Positions 46,622 to 55,913 are shown, numbered from the stretch's first letter. The stretch: DNA of 64,000 bases from Aldehydirespirator sp965248735 (GCA_965248735.1 OZ252146.1:1612001-1676000), one strand, 5' to 3'. Notes: generated by a model not told the origin, from the letters alone. A program made the numbers and translations.

Positions 46622-47782
46622 GTGGGGCGCGCTCTGGTGCTGGCGGCGGCGTTGGCGGTGGTGTGCGCGGCGTGCTCTCGGGAGCCGCGGGGCGAGCCTG
46701 AGGCCGTGCCTGAGGTGACTCAGGCGCAGGCCTCGCCGGTGACGGCGGATCCGGTGGAGGCACCGCCTGCGACGGATCCCGCTGTGCCGCAGTCGACACA
46801 CGGAGTGGTTGCGCCCTCGACGACATCTTCGGAGGTGCCCTCTACGACATCTTCGGAGGTGCCCTCTACGACGGCTGCGGAGGTGCCCTCTACGACGGCT
46901 GCGGCTGTGGAGGTGCCCTCTACGACGGCTGCGGCTGTGGAGGTGCCCTCTACGACGGCTGCGGCTGTGGAGGTGCCCTCTACGACGGCTGCGGCTGTGG
47001 AGGTGCCCTCTACGACGGTGTGGGTTCGGCCGGAGTGGCCGGCGTTTGTTGAGGGCGCGGTGCCTGGGTGGCCGTTTCATGGGGTTGTGCAGTTGTGGCC
47101 GGACTATGACCTCGTGTATGACGCTGACGGCGAGGCGGTCGGTTTGGAGTTGGTGTGGTCGCTGCGGTACTGGAGTTGGGAGGCGTCGCCGGACGAGGTC
47201 TACCCGCAGCTGGAGCTTCCGGGCTTGCGCATCGAGTGCTTGGGGCAGGTGGCGCTGGTGTACGACGAGCACGGTGTGGAGGTGGGCGGCGCGCCGGGCG
47301 CGGTGAGCGCGGCGTTTCGGGTTCCTTGGGGCGGTGTGGCCCGTGAGCTTGAGGAGCCGTCGGAGGCGCTGTTGGCGGAGGCGGCGTCGCGTCCTTCGAA
47401 TGTGGTTGTTGGGTCTGTGGGGGACTGGGTGCGGTTGGGCTCAGGCGACGCCGAGCGGTCTTATGCGATGCGCGACCCGGTGCGCCCCGACGGTGAGCGC
47501 TGGAGGGTGCAGGCCCGCCATGACGGCGAGTTGTTCATGTTGACGGTGCATCCGGCGCATCTGGAGTGCTATTCGGGTGTGACTTGGCTGTCTTTGGCTC
47601 GCACCGGCGAGTTCGTGATGTGCGGCGCCAACTCCGCGGCGACAGCCTTTGTGAGGCCCGCAAAGGTCGCTCTGGGGGAGTTGGTATTGCCTGATCCCGA
47701 CCAGATGGGCGACTACCTGTCGTGCGCCGCGCAGCTCGACTTGTACGCGATCCCGCTGACCGCGGACCGCAGGCTGACATGA
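46622..47782 (+). CDS. Lipoprotein with Thr/Ser repeats and unnamed beta domain (cassette C)
   Basis: GTG 46622 gives MGRALVLAAALAVVCAACSR, a clean lipobox (CAAC) signal. Residues near 60-135 are repeats of EVPSTTSS and EVPSTTAAAV forming an extended linker. The C-terminal roughly 240 residues start GWPFHGVVQLWPDYDLVYDADGE and contain several cysteines (IEC, LEC, MCG, LSC). It is paralogous to the frameshifted protein just upstream. It occupies the lipoprotein position before a pilin-like gene. Confidence 0.75.
   Translation: MGRALVLAAALAVVCAACSREPRGEPEAVPEVTQAQASPVTADPVEAPPATDPAVPQSTHGVVAPSTTSSEVPSTTSSEVPSTTAAEVPSTTAAAVEVPSTTAAAVEVPSTTAAAVEVPSTTAAAVEVPSTTVWVRPEWPAFVEGAVPGWPFHGVVQLWPDYDLVYDADGEAVGLELVWSLRYWSWEASPDEVYPQLELPGLRIECLGQVALVYDEHGVEVGGAPGAVSAAFRVPWGGVARELEEPSEALLAEAASRPSNVVVGSVGDWVRLGSGDAERSYAMRDPVRPDGERWRVQARHDGELFMLTVHPAHLECYSGVTWLSLARTGEFVMCGANSAATAFVRPAKVALGELVLPDPDQMGDYLSCAAQLDLYAIPLTADRRLT
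46832..47020 (+). repeat. Tandem 24/30-bp repeats in the cassette C lipoprotein
   Basis: GAGGTGCCCTCTACGAC recurs about eight times, first at 24-base spacing (ending ACATCTTCG) and then at 30-base spacing (ending GGCTGCGGCTGTG). The copies of each class are exact, indicating recent stepwise expansion. Confidence 0.92.
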
Positions 47783-47817
47783 GCTGGCACAGTCGTCTGG
47801 GCGGCAACCGCTAGAGG

Positions 47818-48201
47818 GTGGTGGTGGGCCTTCGAGGCCGCCGCGGCGAGGCGGGCTTGACGACGTTGGAGTGGTTGTTGGTGGTGGCTGCGGTGGCGGG
47901 TATGGCGGCGCTGGGGGTGGTGCTGGTCCAGCGCGTGGTGGGCGACACCGCTGAGCAGGTGGCCTCGAACGATGCGCGCCAGACGGCGGCTGATCTGGCG
48001 GTGACGGAGCTGCGGCGGCGCTGGCGGGCCGAGACTCCCACGGCTTCGAACATTGAGGAGATCAACCGGCTCTATGCGGCGAGGTGCCGCCAGTTGGGGA
48101 TCATCTACGCCGACATCTCGCTGAGGGTGCAGCCGCCCAAGGCCGGCACTTTGGACCCCAACGGCGGTTGGGCAACGGAGCCGTCTTGCACCCTGGCGTG
48201 A
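47818..48201 (+). CDS. Type IV pilin-like protein (cassette C)
   Basis: The 127-residue protein has leader MVVGLRGRRGEAG (13 residues), then LTTLEWLLVVAAVAGMAALGVVLVQ with Glu5. It then follows the cassette A pilin almost residue for residue: DTAEQVA.NDARQTAADLAVTEL, CRQLGIIYADISLRVQPPK and a terminal Cys. It is intact. Alternative GTG codons at 47821 and 47824 would shorten the leader slightly. Confidence 0.8.
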   Translation: MVVGLRGRRGEAGLTTLEWLLVVAAVAGMAALGVVLVQRVVGDTAEQVASNDARQTAADLAVTELRRRWRAETPTASNIEEINRLYAARCRQLGIIYADISLRVQPPKAGTLDPNGGWATEPSCTLA

Positions 48202-48280
48202 CCTCTCCGGGGATCCCGCCGTCGCTGGCGCCTGGTTGTCCGCGGCTCGGACAGCCCAGGATGCGGCGGGCTGTCCAGGC

Positions 48281-48760
48281 CTAGGGACCGGCGGCCGGGT
48301 TGTCGCCCCGGTCGATGAGCCTCCCCTCCATCGCGGCGTCCACTTCATCGGTGGCGTTGAGCTTGGCGATCAGCGCCGTCAGCTTCAGGTTCATCTCATC
48401 AAACTTGGCGTCGAGCTCGTCAAACTTGGCGTCGAGCTCGTCGAACTTGGCGTCGAACTTGGCGTCCTGCGCTGCGAATCCCGCGTCGACCTTGTCCTCT
48501 ACGCGGTTGATGCGGATGTTGGTCGTGGCGAGCATGCTGACAAGCAGAGCCACGACGACGGCGCTGAGGAAGCTGGCCAGAGGGTTCTCCGCGACCTGGG
48601 CGCGCAGTGTGGGCCTGGCGGCCGAGGACGGCAGCGACGCTTGGCCCAGCGGCGGAGCCTCGGTCAAAGGGTCCGGCCGAGAATCGGCTTGGTCGGCTTC
48701 GGTGGGTTGATCCATCAGTGGGGACCCGGCGGCAGCCGGGATCGGCGTGGCAGCGGTCAT
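48281..48760 (-). CDS. Membrane-anchored coiled-coil protein
   Basis: The protein of about 159 residues has a Pro-rich cytosolic start, one membrane segment (SFLSAVVVALLVSMLAT) and then a heptad-like helix with AKFDELD repeated. ATG 48760 has GAGG upstream and lies downstream of a promoter-like pair. The ATG at 48844 would overlap that promoter. I do not recognise a specific family. Short membrane proteins with such repeats occur in this class. Confidence 0.6.
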   Translation of the reverse strand: MTAATPIPAAAGSPLMDQPTEADQADSRPDPLTEAPPLGQASLPSSAARPTLRAQVAENPLASFLSAVVVALLVSMLATTNIRINRVEDKVDAGFAAQDAKFDAKFDELDAKFDELDAKFDEMNLKLTALIAKLNATDEVDAAMEGRLIDRGDNPAAGP

Positions 48761-48832
48761 CGGGCCTCGCTTGCGGACAGGCGGCAGCGTTCGGCTTGCC
48801 GTCAGGCCCAGCAGGCGAGGCCAAGGCATCAG

Positions 48833-48859
48833 GTTATATGACATGAATGTTCATATCAA
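48833..48859 (-). promoter_or_regulatory. Candidate promoter and palindromes upstream of the coiled-coil gene
   Basis: On the minus strand TTGATA (48859-48854) is followed by TATAAC at 15 bases or TAACCT at 17. ATATGA...TCATAT forms an inverted repeat over the same stretch. A second imperfect palindrome, GTGATAGG ... CCTTATCAC (48866-48888), is adjacent. The remaining 240 bases to the MNT gene show no gene. Confidence 0.35.
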
Positions 48860-49130
48860 CATCGCGTGATAGGACAATGCCTTATCACCCATAGGCGCGC
48901 GACTCCGGTGTGGCCACTTCGCTGCATGCCCGCAGCGCGGACGATCTTGCACTTGGGACGTTGCGCGGCTGGAGTACCGTTGGGGTCGTGGAGTGCCATG
49001 GGACCCGTCCAGATCTCGCAAGCAGGCGTTCGGAGCATGGGTTCCATCGGGGCGGCGGTGCTTCTGGGCCGGGCGTGCCGGTTGCCGCCGGCTCCCGCCG
49101 ATGCGCTCAACGATGCCGCGGGAGCACGGC

Positions 49131-49439
49131 ATGACCGGAGCAGTCGCGGAGCGAGCCGCTGAGCTCGAGGGCCTGTGTCGTCGTTTCCACGTCAGGCGGC
49201 TTGCCCTGTTCGGGTCGGCCGCCGCGGGGACCTACGACTCTGACCGCAGCGACTTGGACTTCTTGGTCGAGTTCGAGCCCGCGGCCCTCGATGACTATGC
49301 GAACGCCTATTTCGGGCTGCTGGAGGCGCTGGAGAGGCTGTTCGAGCGGCCAGTCGACCTGGTCATACGGACGGCGATCAAGAATCCGTACTTCCTGCAG
49401 TCAGTCAACGAGACGAGCACAGCGCTGTATGAGGCGTGA
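49131..49439 (+). CDS. MNT-type nucleotidyltransferase (HEPN/MNT antitoxin component)
   Basis: The 102-residue minimal nucleotidyltransferase has FGSAAAGTYDSDRSDLDFLVEF, the GSx10DxD active site. ATG 49131 has GGGAG upstream. In HEPN/MNT pairs the MNT protein modifies and blocks the HEPN ribonuclease. It overlaps the following HEPN gene by 11 bases, as such pairs usually do. Confidence 0.88.
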   Translation: MTGAVAERAAELEGLCRRFHVRRLALFGSAAAGTYDSDRSDLDFLVEFEPAALDDYANAYFGLLEALERLFERPVDLVIRTAIKNPYFLQSVNETSTALYEA

Positions 49440-49880
49440 GAGCAGGAAGTATCTCGACGACATGCAGCGAGCGGCGCGCTCGCTGACAGAGTTCACAAAC
49501 GGCAAGTCCCTCGCCGAGTACGAAGAGGAGGCATTGAGGAGGCATTACTGCGCGCCGCGGTCGAGCGGCAGTTCGAGATCATCGGTGAGGCGATGACGCG
49601 GCTCGCAAGAATCGACGAGGCTACGGCCGCCCGGATCAGCGGCTATCGACGCATCATCGCCTTCCGCAACGTCCTCATCCACGGATACGCCGATGTGGAC
49701 GATCGCCTCGTGTGGGACGTGGTTGAGAGCAGCCTTCCGGCACTGGTCGGGGGCTCGCTGCGCTGTTGGACGAAGACTGACGAGAGCGCTGGCGCGCCGA
49801 GGTCGCGCCGCGGCCGACACAAGGCAGCCGCTGAGGCTGTCCGGCAGGATTGTCGTTTGGCGGGGTGGGCCGTAGCCTGA
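49429..49880 (+). pseudogene. HEPN toxin gene broken by an 11-bp tandem duplication
   Basis: The first frame gives MRRESRKYLDDMQRAARSLTEF up to EYEEEAL. GAGGAGGCATT is then present twice (49525-49535 and 49536-49546), shifting the frame to a stop at 49594-49596. Removing one copy restores EEALLRAAVERQFEIIGEAM and the downstream HEPN motif RNVLIHGYA (R-x4-H). As it stands the toxin should be inactive while its partner is intact. Confidence 0.88.
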
Positions 49881-49952
49881 GGGGCCGGTCTAGCCAATGG
49901 CCCGACCAATGGCGCAGGTGTCAGCCGAGCGACGAAACCGACGGGAGCGAAT

Positions 49953-50399
49953 GTGGCGACCTACAGCCCCAAAGCGTCTGAGATTGAGCGCAGCTGGCAC
50001 CTCGTCGACGCCGAGGGCATGGTGCTCGGACGGCTCGCCACCGAGGTCGCAACCCTGTTGCGGGGCAAGCACAAGCCCACCTTCGCGCCCCACATCGACA
50101 CCGGCGACCACGTAGTGATCGTCAATGCCGACAAGGTCGTTCTCACGGCCAACAAGGCCGACTCCAAGCTGGTGTACCGCCACTCCGGTTACCCGGGAGG
50201 CCTGAGCACCGAGACATACGGCTCCAAGATGGCCCGCCGGCCCGACCAGGCCGTACGCGACACGATCCGCGGCATGCTCCCCAAGAATCGCCTGGGACGG
50301 GCGCAGATCAGCAAGCTGAAGGTTTATGCCGGTCCCACCCATCCCCACGCAGCCCAGCAGCCCAAGCCCTACGCCATAGAGCACGCACGGGCTCGATGA
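49953..50399 (+). CDS. rplM: 50S ribosomal protein L13
   Basis: The 148-residue L13 is an early large-subunit assembly protein. SWHLVDAEGMVLGRLATEVATLLRGKHKPTF and MLPKNRLGRAQISKLKVYAGPTHPH are typical. The start is GTG 49953 after GGGAGCGAAT. It resumes the conserved chromosome order after the island. Confidence 0.97.
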   Translation: MATYSPKASEIERSWHLVDAEGMVLGRLATEVATLLRGKHKPTFAPHIDTGDHVVIVNADKVVLTANKADSKLVYRHSGYPGGLSTETYGSKMARRPDQAVRDTIRGMLPKNRLGRAQISKLKVYAGPTHPHAAQQPKPYAIEHARAR

Positions 50400-50428
50400 G
50401 GCGAAAGGACCATTGAGGTGATCCAACG

Positions 50429-50821
50429 ATGAGCGCACCACTCGTACAAGCCACCGGACGCCGCAAGCGGTCCGTGGCCCGCGTCCGCCTCCGGACCGGC
50501 GTCGGCACCATCACCGTCAACGGCCGGCCGGTCGAGAACTACTTCCCGTCGCAGACACACCGCATGCGGATACTCGAGCCGCTGACGGTCACCGCCACCG
50601 AGGGCCGCTACGACATCGACGCCACCATCGGTGGCGGCGGGTCCAGCGGCCAGGCCGGCGCTCTGCGCCTGGGCATCTCCCGGGGGCTGGTCGAGCTGGA
50701 GCCCGAGCTGCGCGACACGCTCAAGAAGGGCGGATGCCTGACCCGCGACCCGCGCAAGAAGGAATCGAAGAAGTACGGCCTCAAGAAGGCTCGCAAGGCA
50801 CCGCAGTACAGCAAGCGCTGA
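50429..50821 (+). CDS. rpsI: 30S ribosomal protein S9
   Basis: The 130-residue S9 has a C-terminal tail that touches P-site tRNA. ATGRRKRSVARVRLRTGVGTITVNGRPVENYF and the end KKARKAPQYSKR are canonical. It forms the usual pair with rplM. Confidence 0.98.
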   Translation: MSAPLVQATGRRKRSVARVRLRTGVGTITVNGRPVENYFPSQTHRMRILEPLTVTATEGRYDIDATIGGGGSSGQAGALRLGISRGLVELEPELRDTLKKGGCLTRDPRKKESKKYGLKKARKAPQYSKR

Positions 50822-50942
50822 CGGTTCACGCGCGGGCACTGGGCGCTGGCGGGCGCATCCCGTTGCGGCATGATGTCGGCGTCGGGCGGCGCGTGGAGAC
50901 TACGGTGATGGCCGCGTCGGGCCGTGCAGCCGGGACGGCGGC

Positions 50943-52352
50943 ATGACGCTGGCCTTCGGTACCGACGGGGTACGCGGCGACACTCGCGGGGCGTTGACAG
51001 GCCAGCTGGTAGAGGCGGTAGGCGAGGCCGCGGGCGAGGTCCTAGGTGCCGATCAATTCGCGGTGGGGCGCGACACCAGGGTCTCCGGGCCGGGTCTGGT
51101 CGAGGACCTGCACCGGGGGGTTCGGCGAGCCGGAGGATCAGCCGTCGACTTGGGGGTAGTACCCACGCCCGCAGTGGCTCGCTGGTGTTACGACGAGCAG
51201 GTCGCGGGGGCGGTGGTGTCGGCGTCGCACAACCCTTGGCACGACAATGGCGTGAAGCTGTTCGCGCCCGGGGGCCGCAAGCTGAGCGATGAGGCCCAGC
51301 ACGAGATAGAGCGGCGCCTCGGCGAGTCGCTCGACGGCTTTGATTGCGCGGCTGCGGCGGGCGCCGAGCTCCGAAGCGCCCCGCCCGGCGATGGTGCAGG
51401 GCCCGTACACGACGCGGGGGTGTTTGGGCGGGTTGGTACACGAGACGACGCCGCGGGGGACTTGGCCCGCCGCCGCCACATCCGGGCCGTGGCCGCGAGC
51501 CTTGAGGGACGCGACTTGGCGGGGCTGCGCATTGTGGTCGACGCGGCCAATGGAGCTGCCTACCGTTCCGCTCCCGAGTGCTTGCACAGCCTGGGCGCCG
51601 GGGTGGAGACAATTCACGCCGCGCCCGACGGCTACAACATCAACGATGGTTGCGGATCGCTGCATCCTGAGAGCCTGCAGGCCGCGGTGGTCTCGTCCGG
51701 CGCTGACGCCGGCCTCGCCTTCGACGGAGACGCCGACCGGGTGCTGGCCGTCGATGGCATGGGGACACTCGTCGACGGGGACCAGATCCTCGCCGTGTGC
51801 GCCATCGACCGCGCTCAGCGAAGGCGGCTCACCGGCGACGCGGTGGTGGTCACCGTCATGGCCAACCTCGGTCTTCGTCGGGCTATGGCCGCGCGCGGCA
51901 TAGGTGTGGTCGAGACTCCGGTGGGCGACCGTCACGTGCTCGGCGCGCTGGAGGAGCGAGGCCTGGTGCTGGGCGGCGAGCAGTCGGGCCATCTGATCTA
52001 CCGCGATCTGGCGACGACCGGCGACGGGCTGCTCACCGCGGTGCATCTGCTGGATGCGGTGAAGCGCTCCGGGAGCAGCCTGCGCGATCTCGCCGCTGAG
52101 GCGATGACCCGGCTGCCGCAGGTGCTTGTAGGCGTGCCCATGCCCGGCTCGGCGCGACCCGCTGACCTCGACGCGGCCCTCGGTGCCATCGCGGCTGCGG
52201 CTGCGGCCCGCCTCGGGGACTCCGGTCGGGTGCTGGTGCGCCCGTCGGGCACCGAGCCGCTAGTGCGCGTGATGGTGGAGGCCGCAGACTTGGAGACGGC
52301 CCAAGCCGAGGCCGATCTGCTCTCAGCCAGCGTCGCGGAGGCCCTGTCCTGA
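50943..52352 (+). CDS. glmM: Phosphoglucosamine mutase
   Basis: The 469-residue enzyme converts glucosamine-6-phosphate to glucosamine-1-phosphate for UDP-GlcNAc. The phosphoserine loop is VVSASHNPWHDNGVK, the metal loop DGDADR, and the C-terminal phosphate loop VRPSGTEPLVRVMVEA. The region near residues 140-175 is longer than in close homologues I recall. glmS starts one base after the stop. Confidence 0.96.
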   Translation: MTLAFGTDGVRGDTRGALTGQLVEAVGEAAGEVLGADQFAVGRDTRVSGPGLVEDLHRGVRRAGGSAVDLGVVPTPAVARWCYDEQVAGAVVSASHNPWHDNGVKLFAPGGRKLSDEAQHEIERRLGESLDGFDCAAAAGAELRSAPPGDGAGPVHDAGVFGRVGTRDDAAGDLARRRHIRAVAASLEGRDLAGLRIVVDAANGAAYRSAPECLHSLGAGVETIHAAPDGYNINDGCGSLHPESLQAAVVSSGADAGLAFDGDADRVLAVDGMGTLVDGDQILAVCAIDRAQRRRLTGDAVVVTVMANLGLRRAMAARGIGVVETPVGDRHVLGALEERGLVLGGEQSGHLIYRDLATTGDGLLTAVHLLDAVKRSGSSLRDLAAEAMTRLPQVLVGVPMPGSARPADLDAALGAIAAAAAARLGDSGRVLVRPSGTEPLVRVMVEAADLETAQAEADLLSASVAEALS

Positions 52353-52353
52353 C

Positions 52354-55300
52354 ATGTGCGGCATCATCGCCATAGTGCGACGCCCGGCGACGCGGCCGGT
52401 CCCCGACGCCGGGGACGTCACCGGCATGGTCGAGGCGGCTGCGGGCGCCCTCGCTGACGGCGCGGACGCGGCCGTCGGGGATCTGGAGGGCCTGGCCCGG
52501 AAGCTGGAAGCCGCAGCCGACGGCCTGCAGGAGGCCAACCACGCGCTGGGCGGGGTGCCCGGCTTGCGCCTCCTGCTGCAGTCACCGGCGACGGTCGTCG
52601 CTCTCAGGGGCCTCATCGAGGCCGCCACGACCTCGGTCGTCTCCCTGGAATCTCGGCTCGACGCCGACACGTCGCTCGACCCGGCCGAACTGGAGCACCT
52701 CAACGAGCAGCTGGTACGGGTCCGAGACGGCCTGTGGTCGGTCGGGCGGGATCGGCTGCGGGCCGCAGGCGCCGTCTCTGACCTGCTCTCGGGGGTCGGG
52801 CTGAACGCCGGCTCGGCGTCGCCTGCCGCGGTCGAGGCGTACCTGTCGGTCCATCAGGCCCTCTCCGCTCTGGACCGGCTCGAGGTGCGCGGCCGCGACT
52901 CGGCCGGGCTGCACCTGCTGGTCAGCGGCCACGGGCTTGACACCGGCGCCCCCGCCGGTGCCGACGCCCTGGAGCGCCGGGGCGGCGACGAGTCGTTCGG
53001 CTCGGGCTCGGTTCGCCTCGTGGACGGGGTGCTCAGCATCGTCCACAAGACCGCGGCCGAGATCGGCGAGCTGGGCGACAACAGCGCGGCGCTGAGAGCC
53101 GCGGTCGGCTCCGACATGCTGCTCGCGGCCGCGCTGGCCTCCGAGGATGCCCGAGTGCTGGTGCTGGGCCACACCCGCTGGGCCTCGGTCGGCATCATCT
53201 CGGAGGCGAACGCCCATCCGCTCAACAGCGATCTGCTCGGCGAGCACACCCCGTATGTGGTCGGGGCAATCAACGGAGACGTCGACAACTACACCGAGCT
53301 GCTCAACACGGCCGGAGTGCAGGTGCCGCCCGCGATCACCACCGACTCCAAGACGGTCCCCGCCCTGATGGGACGCCGCATGGCCCAGGGTCTGGGGCCG
53401 GTTGAAGCATTCCGGCGCACCGTGGCCGAGTGCGAGGGCTCGGTGGCCGTGGCCGCCTGCACGGCGGACTCGCCCGATCGTCTGCAGCTCGCGCTGAGGG
53501 GCAGCGGGCAGGCCCTGTACGTCGGGTTCGCCGACGACGCCTTCATCGTGGCCAGCGAGCCCTACGGCGTGGTGGAGGAGACGTCTCGCTACCTGCGCAT
53601 GGACGGCGAAGCCGTGGCCAGCGGCGGCAACTCCAGCACCGGCCGGGGCCAGATCATCGAGCTGGACGCCGGCCGGGCCGGCCTGCTTGAGGGCGTGGCC
53701 CGGCATTCCTACGACGGCACCAGCCTGCCGGTGGCGTCCGAGGAGCTCGCCACTGCGTCCATCACCACTCGCGACATCGACCGCGGCGACTACAGCCATT
53801 ACCTGCTCAAAGAGATCAATGAGGCTCCGGGGTCGTTCCGCAAGACGCTCCGGGGCAGGATCATCGACGCTCCGGGCGGCCCCGGACTGTCGATCGGGCC
53901 CGAGACGCTGCCCGACAGAGTCCGTTCAGGCTTGAGGGACGGACCGGTGGCCAGGGTGCTGGCCATCGGTCAGGGAACTGCCGCGGTTGCGGGGGAGAGC
54001 TTCGCGCTGTGCCTGCGGACGCTGCTGGCCGAGTCCGGGCAGGAGGCGGCGCTCGACGTGGCGGCGCTGCCGGCCACGGAGCTGTCGGCGTTCCATTTGC
54101 GGGCCGACATGTCCAACACCCTGGTGGTGGCCATCTCGCAGTCGGGCACGACCACCGACACCAACCGCACCGTGGACCTGGTGAGGGCCAGAGGGGGGTC
54201 GGTGGTGGCCGTCGTCAACCGCCGCAACAGCGACCTCACCGAGCGGGCCGACGGGGTGCTCTACACGTCCGACGGCCGCGACGTGGAGATGAGCGTGGCC
54301 TCCACCAAGGCCTTCTACTCCCAGGTGGCAGCCGGTTGCCTGCTGGCGGCAGCCATCGTGGACGAAGTGGCCGGCGACCGGGGGAGAGCTTCGCGGCGCA
54401 GCCTCCTCGAGGCGCTCCGGTCCATGCCGAGCGTGCTGGAGGCGGTGCTGGAGCGGCGCGCCGCCATAGGCGAGGCGGCCCGGACCCTGGCCCTGAGCCG
54501 CCGCCACTGGGCGGTGGTGGGCAACGGGCCCAACCAGGTGGCAGCCCGCGAGGTGCGCATCAAGCTCTCGGAGCTGTGCTACATGTCGATCTCCAGCGAC
54601 GTCACCGAGGACAAGAAGCACATAGACCTGTCGGCGGAGCCCCTGGTGCTGGTGTGCGCGGCGGGGCTCTCGGGCTCGGTGGCGGACGACGTAGCCAAGG
54701 AGGTCGCCATCTTCGGCGCCCATCGGGCCGCCCCGGTTGTGGTGGTCGACGACGGCGACGGCCGCTTCGACGGCGCGTCGGCCGTGTTGCATGTGCCCCG
54801 GGTTGATCCGCGGCTGGCGTTCCTGCCCGCCACCATGGTGGGTCACCTCTTCGGCTACGAGGCGGCGTTGGCCATCGACGCCGGAGCCCGGCCCCTGCGA
54901 GAGGCCCGAGCCGCCATCGAGGCGGCCACGGCGCGCTCCGACACCACAGCGGAGGAGGTTCTGAGCCTGGCTCTGCCGACTCTGGAGCGCAGCGCGGCCG
55001 CGTTCTCGGCCCGTCTGCGCCGCGGCGACCACGACGGCCATCTGGAGGCGTCAACCGCGGTGCGCATCACCGCGCTGATGCGCTACGCGGTGGGTCTGGT
55101 GCCGCTCGACGGCTACGAGCTGGAGTTGGGCCGCGTCGGCACCCCCGAGGCGGTGGTCGACGATCTCGCCGCCGCGCTCAGCATCGGGATCGACGAGCTG
55201 ACCCGTCCGATCGACGCCATCCGCCACCAGGCCAAGACTGTGACGGTGGGCATCTCCCGCTCGGACCAGACCCTGCTGGAGGCGCCGCTCATTCGGGCCG

Positions 55301-55818
55301 TGCTCGCCGCGGGCGCGCCCCGAGACCGCCTCTCCTACTCGACGCTTCGCGCCCTGGCCGATCTAAGTCCCGCGGTGACCGAGGTGCTGGGCCACACCCG
55401 CTACCGGCTCGACGGGCTGGACACCGTCGCGGTGGTGGACCAGGGCGGCATCGCGGCCGGCATCGTGTCGCGCACCGCGGCCGCGCCCGCCCTCATCGGC
55501 AGCAAGCACCGGGTGGCGGTGGAGCGCCGGGTGCTGGCCGCCCGGGGCCGCCACGACGGCCGTACGGTCGTGTTCGTCCCCGAGGTGGCTGCGGGCACCG
55601 CGGTCGGCATCACCCTGCTGCATGTCCGCTTCGCGGATTCGCTTCCGGTGGCCGCTGCCCGAGGCGTGCTGCAGGGGTATCACAACCGTTACTCGGAGCT
55701 GCGCGACGCCGTGACCGAGACCGAGCCCACCTTCGACGAGGAACGGCTGGCCGAGATGGCGGTGGTCGACCTGCTCACAGCCCCCGTAGGAGACCTTGCC
55801 GACCGCTGGCGCTCGTAG
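52354..55818 (+). CDS. glmS: Very long GlmS-like glutamine-fructose-6-phosphate aminotransferase
   Basis: The protein has 1154 residues, against about 610 in the family. Cys2 (MCGIIAIV) is the glutaminase nucleophile. A helical insert of roughly 170 residues follows before RGRDSAG, GHTRWAS, NGDVDNYTEL and TDSKTVPAL of the glutaminase domain. Two SIS domains follow: VVAISQSGTTTDT with SVASTKAFYSQ, then GNGPNQVAAREVRIKLSELCYM and EDKKHIDL. Instead of ending with the usual KSVTVE, about 330 further residues follow. Pairing with glmM supports a role in UDP-GlcNAc synthesis. The roles of the insert and tail are unknown. Confidence 0.85.
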   Translation: MCGIIAIVRRPATRPVPDAGDVTGMVEAAAGALADGADAAVGDLEGLARKLEAAADGLQEANHALGGVPGLRLLLQSPATVVALRGLIEAATTSVVSLESRLDADTSLDPAELEHLNEQLVRVRDGLWSVGRDRLRAAGAVSDLLSGVGLNAGSASPAAVEAYLSVHQALSALDRLEVRGRDSAGLHLLVSGHGLDTGAPAGADALERRGGDESFGSGSVRLVDGVLSIVHKTAAEIGELGDNSAALRAAVGSDMLLAAALASEDARVLVLGHTRWASVGIISEANAHPLNSDLLGEHTPYVVGAINGDVDNYTELLNTAGVQVPPAITTDSKTVPALMGRRMAQGLGPVEAFRRTVAECEGSVAVAACTADSPDRLQLALRGSGQALYVGFADDAFIVASEPYGVVEETSRYLRMDGEAVASGGNSSTGRGQIIELDAGRAGLLEGVARHSYDGTSLPVASEELATASITTRDIDRGDYSHYLLKEINEAPGSFRKTLRGRIIDAPGGPGLSIGPETLPDRVRSGLRDGPVARVLAIGQGTAAVAGESFALCLRTLLAESGQEAALDVAALPATELSAFHLRADMSNTLVVAISQSGTTTDTNRTVDLVRARGGSVVAVVNRRNSDLTERADGVLYTSDGRDVEMSVASTKAFYSQVAAGCLLAAAIVDEVAGDRGRASRRSLLEALRSMPSVLEAVLERRAAIGEAARTLALSRRHWAVVGNGPNQVAAREVRIKLSELCYMSISSDVTEDKKHIDLSAEPLVLVCAAGLSGSVADDVAKEVAIFGAHRAAPVVVVDDGDGRFDGASAVLHVPRVDPRLAFLPATMVGHLFGYEAALAIDAGARPLREARAAIEAATARSDTTAEEVLSLALPTLERSAAAFSARLRRGDHDGHLEASTAVRITALMRYAVGLVPLDGYELELGRVGTPEAVVDDLAAALSIGIDELTRPIDAIRHQAKTVTVGISRSDQTLLEAPLIRAVLAAGAPRDRLSYSTLRALADLSPAVTEVLGHTRYRLDGLDTVAVVDQGGIAAGIVSRTAAAPALIGSKHRVAVERRVLAARGRHDGRTVVFVPEVAAGTAVGITLLHVRFADSLPVAAARGVLQGYHNRYSELRDAVTETEPTFDEERLAEMAVVDLLTAPVGDLADRWRS

Positions 55819-55913
55819 TCCGGCCATCGCCCCGGTTGCTGATCCTCGCGACGAGAGCCGAGCGACGAGAGCCGACGGCGATGGGCTCTCAGTGCCTCGG
55901 TATCGTTGCGGGT

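Noticed and set aside
53926..55041. Antisense frame in glmS
   Set aside because: No family features, and the plus-strand SIS domain is continuous.
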